From Azonexus hydrophilus (GTDB lineage: Bacteria; Pseudomonadota; Gammaproteobacteria; Burkholderiales; Rhodocyclaceae), in the NCBI RefSeq assembly GCF_905120355.1, contig NZ_CAJHOB010000002.1:186001-250000 (forward strand): a stretch of DNA of 64,000 nucleotides, given 5' to 3'. Position 1 is the stretch's first letter; each line of letters begins with the position of its first letter. Made by a program: the position numbers and the translations under genes. The notes beneath the pieces were generated by a model. The model was not told the origin of the DNA and searched no databases. It saw only the letters and a list, made by a program, of their open reading frames with translations. Shown here piece after piece: positions 62,913 to 64,000 of this stretch.

Positions 62913-64000
62913 GTGAATTCACACACAATTGCTTTTTGTGGAGCGCTGAGCATGCTGGCGGCCAGTATCTCTAGTGCGTGGGCGCAGCAGAGTGGGGAAG
63001 GCGTTGAAACAGCGCCTGTGACAGGGAAAACTGAAATCCGAGCGGCAGGACCCGGGGTAATCGTACCCTTGTCGCCACCGGAAACCCTGATGGGGCCACA
63101 GGTCGAGAAAAAAGCCGTATTTGGTAACTTCCAATACGATGACAGCGTTTCACATCGCTCACTCGATGCCACGCTGCGCAGTACGTTTGAAGATAACCGC
63201 ACGAGCGGTCCGGGTCGCGCCAACAGTTTTCTTGAACCAGGCTCGCACTGGCTGCACGATCTGGAGTTCAATACGCGCAATCCGATCGGTGACTTCAAAA
63301 CCGAATTCAATGCCACCCTGCGCTACACGGATTCTCGCCGTTACGATCCGGCATTCTGGAGTCTGCAGCGCCTGCAGTTCATCGCTGCAGATGACAAAAA
63401 CCATCTCACGGTCGGCGACTATTACGCCACCCTGTCGCAATACTCCCTAAATCAATCGATCAAGGGGATAGGCTACCAGCGCAACATCAACGAGACGACC
63501 TATGTCCGGGTCCTGGGTGGGACTTTTGCCCCCCGTTGGGATTACCTGTGGGGCAAGCAATGGGATGAGACCATCCGCCGTGACGTGACCGGGGTGCGCG
63601 TACAGAATGCAGGGCAGAACTACCGCGTGGGTCTCAACCTGGTGTCGGCTTCTGATCACCGCTATTCGTCCAAACCGGCAGCGTTTGACAGCTATCGTCA
63701 GACCTTGCCGGCAGTTGATTGGGAGTATCGCAGTGCGGGAGGCGTCCGCTGGAGTGGAGAACACGCGCAGGCCAGCACACGGCGCAAGGATGTGAATGGG
63801 GTGGCCAAGGACTTATCCGGCACGGCCCACCGCATCGAAGGTGACGGCAGCTTTGGTGATATCCGCTGGCGCTTGCGTAGCGAGCGGGTGTCTTCCGATT
63901 TCTACACCATGGGTGGTGGGGCTGTAATCGATCGGTTGCGCTATTACTTGCGCGGCGATTACCGCATTAACAAGATCTGGGGTGTCTATCTGGCCAACGA
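62913..64000 (+). CDS. Putative outer-membrane beta-barrel protein, partial (3' end outside window)
   Basis: An open frame from a GTG at 62913 runs to the right edge without a stop, giving at least 362 residues. The start GALSMLAASISSAWAQQSGE has a signal peptide with a cleavage after AWA. After a Pro-rich linker come many alternating strands rich in Tyr, Arg and Asp (FNATLRYTDSRRYDPAFWSL, VGDYYATLSQYSL, RWRLRSERVSSDFYTMGGG), as in large outer-membrane barrels. I do not recognise the family; an electron-conduit or export barrel is possible. It has no good Shine-Dalgarno beyond AAAGGGG about 12 bases upstream. Confidence 0.7.
   Translation, partial: MNSHTIAFCGALSMLAASISSAWAQQSGEGVETAPVTGKTEIRAAGPGVIVPLSPPETLMGPQVEKKAVFGNFQYDDSVSHRSLDATLRSTFEDNRTSGPGRANSFLEPGSHWLHDLEFNTRNPIGDFKTEFNATLRYTDSRRYDPAFWSLQRLQFIAADDKNHLTVGDYYATLSQYSLNQSIKGIGYQRNINETTYVRVLGGTFAPRWDYLWGKQWDETIRRDVTGVRVQNAGQNYRVGLNLVSASDHRYSSKPAAFDSYRQTLPAVDWEYRSAGGVRWSGEHAQASTRRKDVNGVAKDLSGTAHRIEGDGSFGDIRWRLRSERVSSDFYTMGGGAVIDRLRYYLRGDYRINKIWGVYLAN

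Overview
The window looks like a chromosomal segment of a Rhodocyclales-type betaproteobacterium (Dechloromonas/Azonexus-like). This is an inference from gene order and gene families, not from a marker gene. The supporting signs are high GC, a betaproteobacterial general porin, PHA phasins, a short-form HisG, and the mla - bolA - murA - his - HIT - tatABC gene neighbourhood typical of Betaproteobacteria. No rRNA or tRNA gene, CRISPR array, complete insertion sequence or prophage was recognised.

Layout. 1-1880: the end of pyruvate kinase and a class II aldolase. 2317-11838: mostly signalling genes (a PAS chemoreceptor, a two-receiver protein, a haem-c GGDEF-EAL protein), with a PBP4-type peptidase, an Fe-S protein, a sialidase-like protein and a small membrane protein. 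11964-16641: a patchy accessory stretch with a nucleotidyltransferase-fold gene, gene fragments, an ECHDC3-like crotonase, a DUF4143 ATPase behind a triple 22-bp repeat, and a TacA/TacT-type toxin-antitoxin pair. 16781-17935: a major porin. 18211-22444: an LPS core operon (WaaG, RfaP, a third kinase and a tandem double kinase). 22445-37687: the tat/his/murA block on the minus strand. It is interrupted by a hybrid histidine kinase, an inverted hisC-ykgJ pair, a split chromate transporter and a cold-shock gene. 37749-42930: an ABC-2 exporter and the complete Mla phospholipid transport operon. 43082-51512: a compact, translationally overlapping type IV pilus/type II secretion-like operon (secretin, ATPase, platform protein, an unrecognised membrane protein and three pilin-like proteins). 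51495-55744: a Kef-type antiporter, KdsD, LptC and LptA. 55902-57487: two phasins and a DUF465 protein. 57648-61260: acetate permease ActP with its DUF485 partner and a two-component pair. 61348-64000: a membrane-anchored LuxR regulator divergent from an outer-membrane barrel gene that runs off the right edge.

Much of the window serves the cell envelope: LPS core assembly and phosphorylation, Lpt and Mla lipid transport, KdsD, MurA, PBP4, Tat export and porins. The most likely under-described system is the 43-51.5 kb pilus-like operon. It encodes its own secretin, motor, platform and pilin-like substrates, but no prepilin peptidase, no GspC or PilP-type protein and no ordinary MSHA gene set. 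Second-rank items are the membrane LuxR/outer-membrane barrel pair and the four-domain LPS kinase series.
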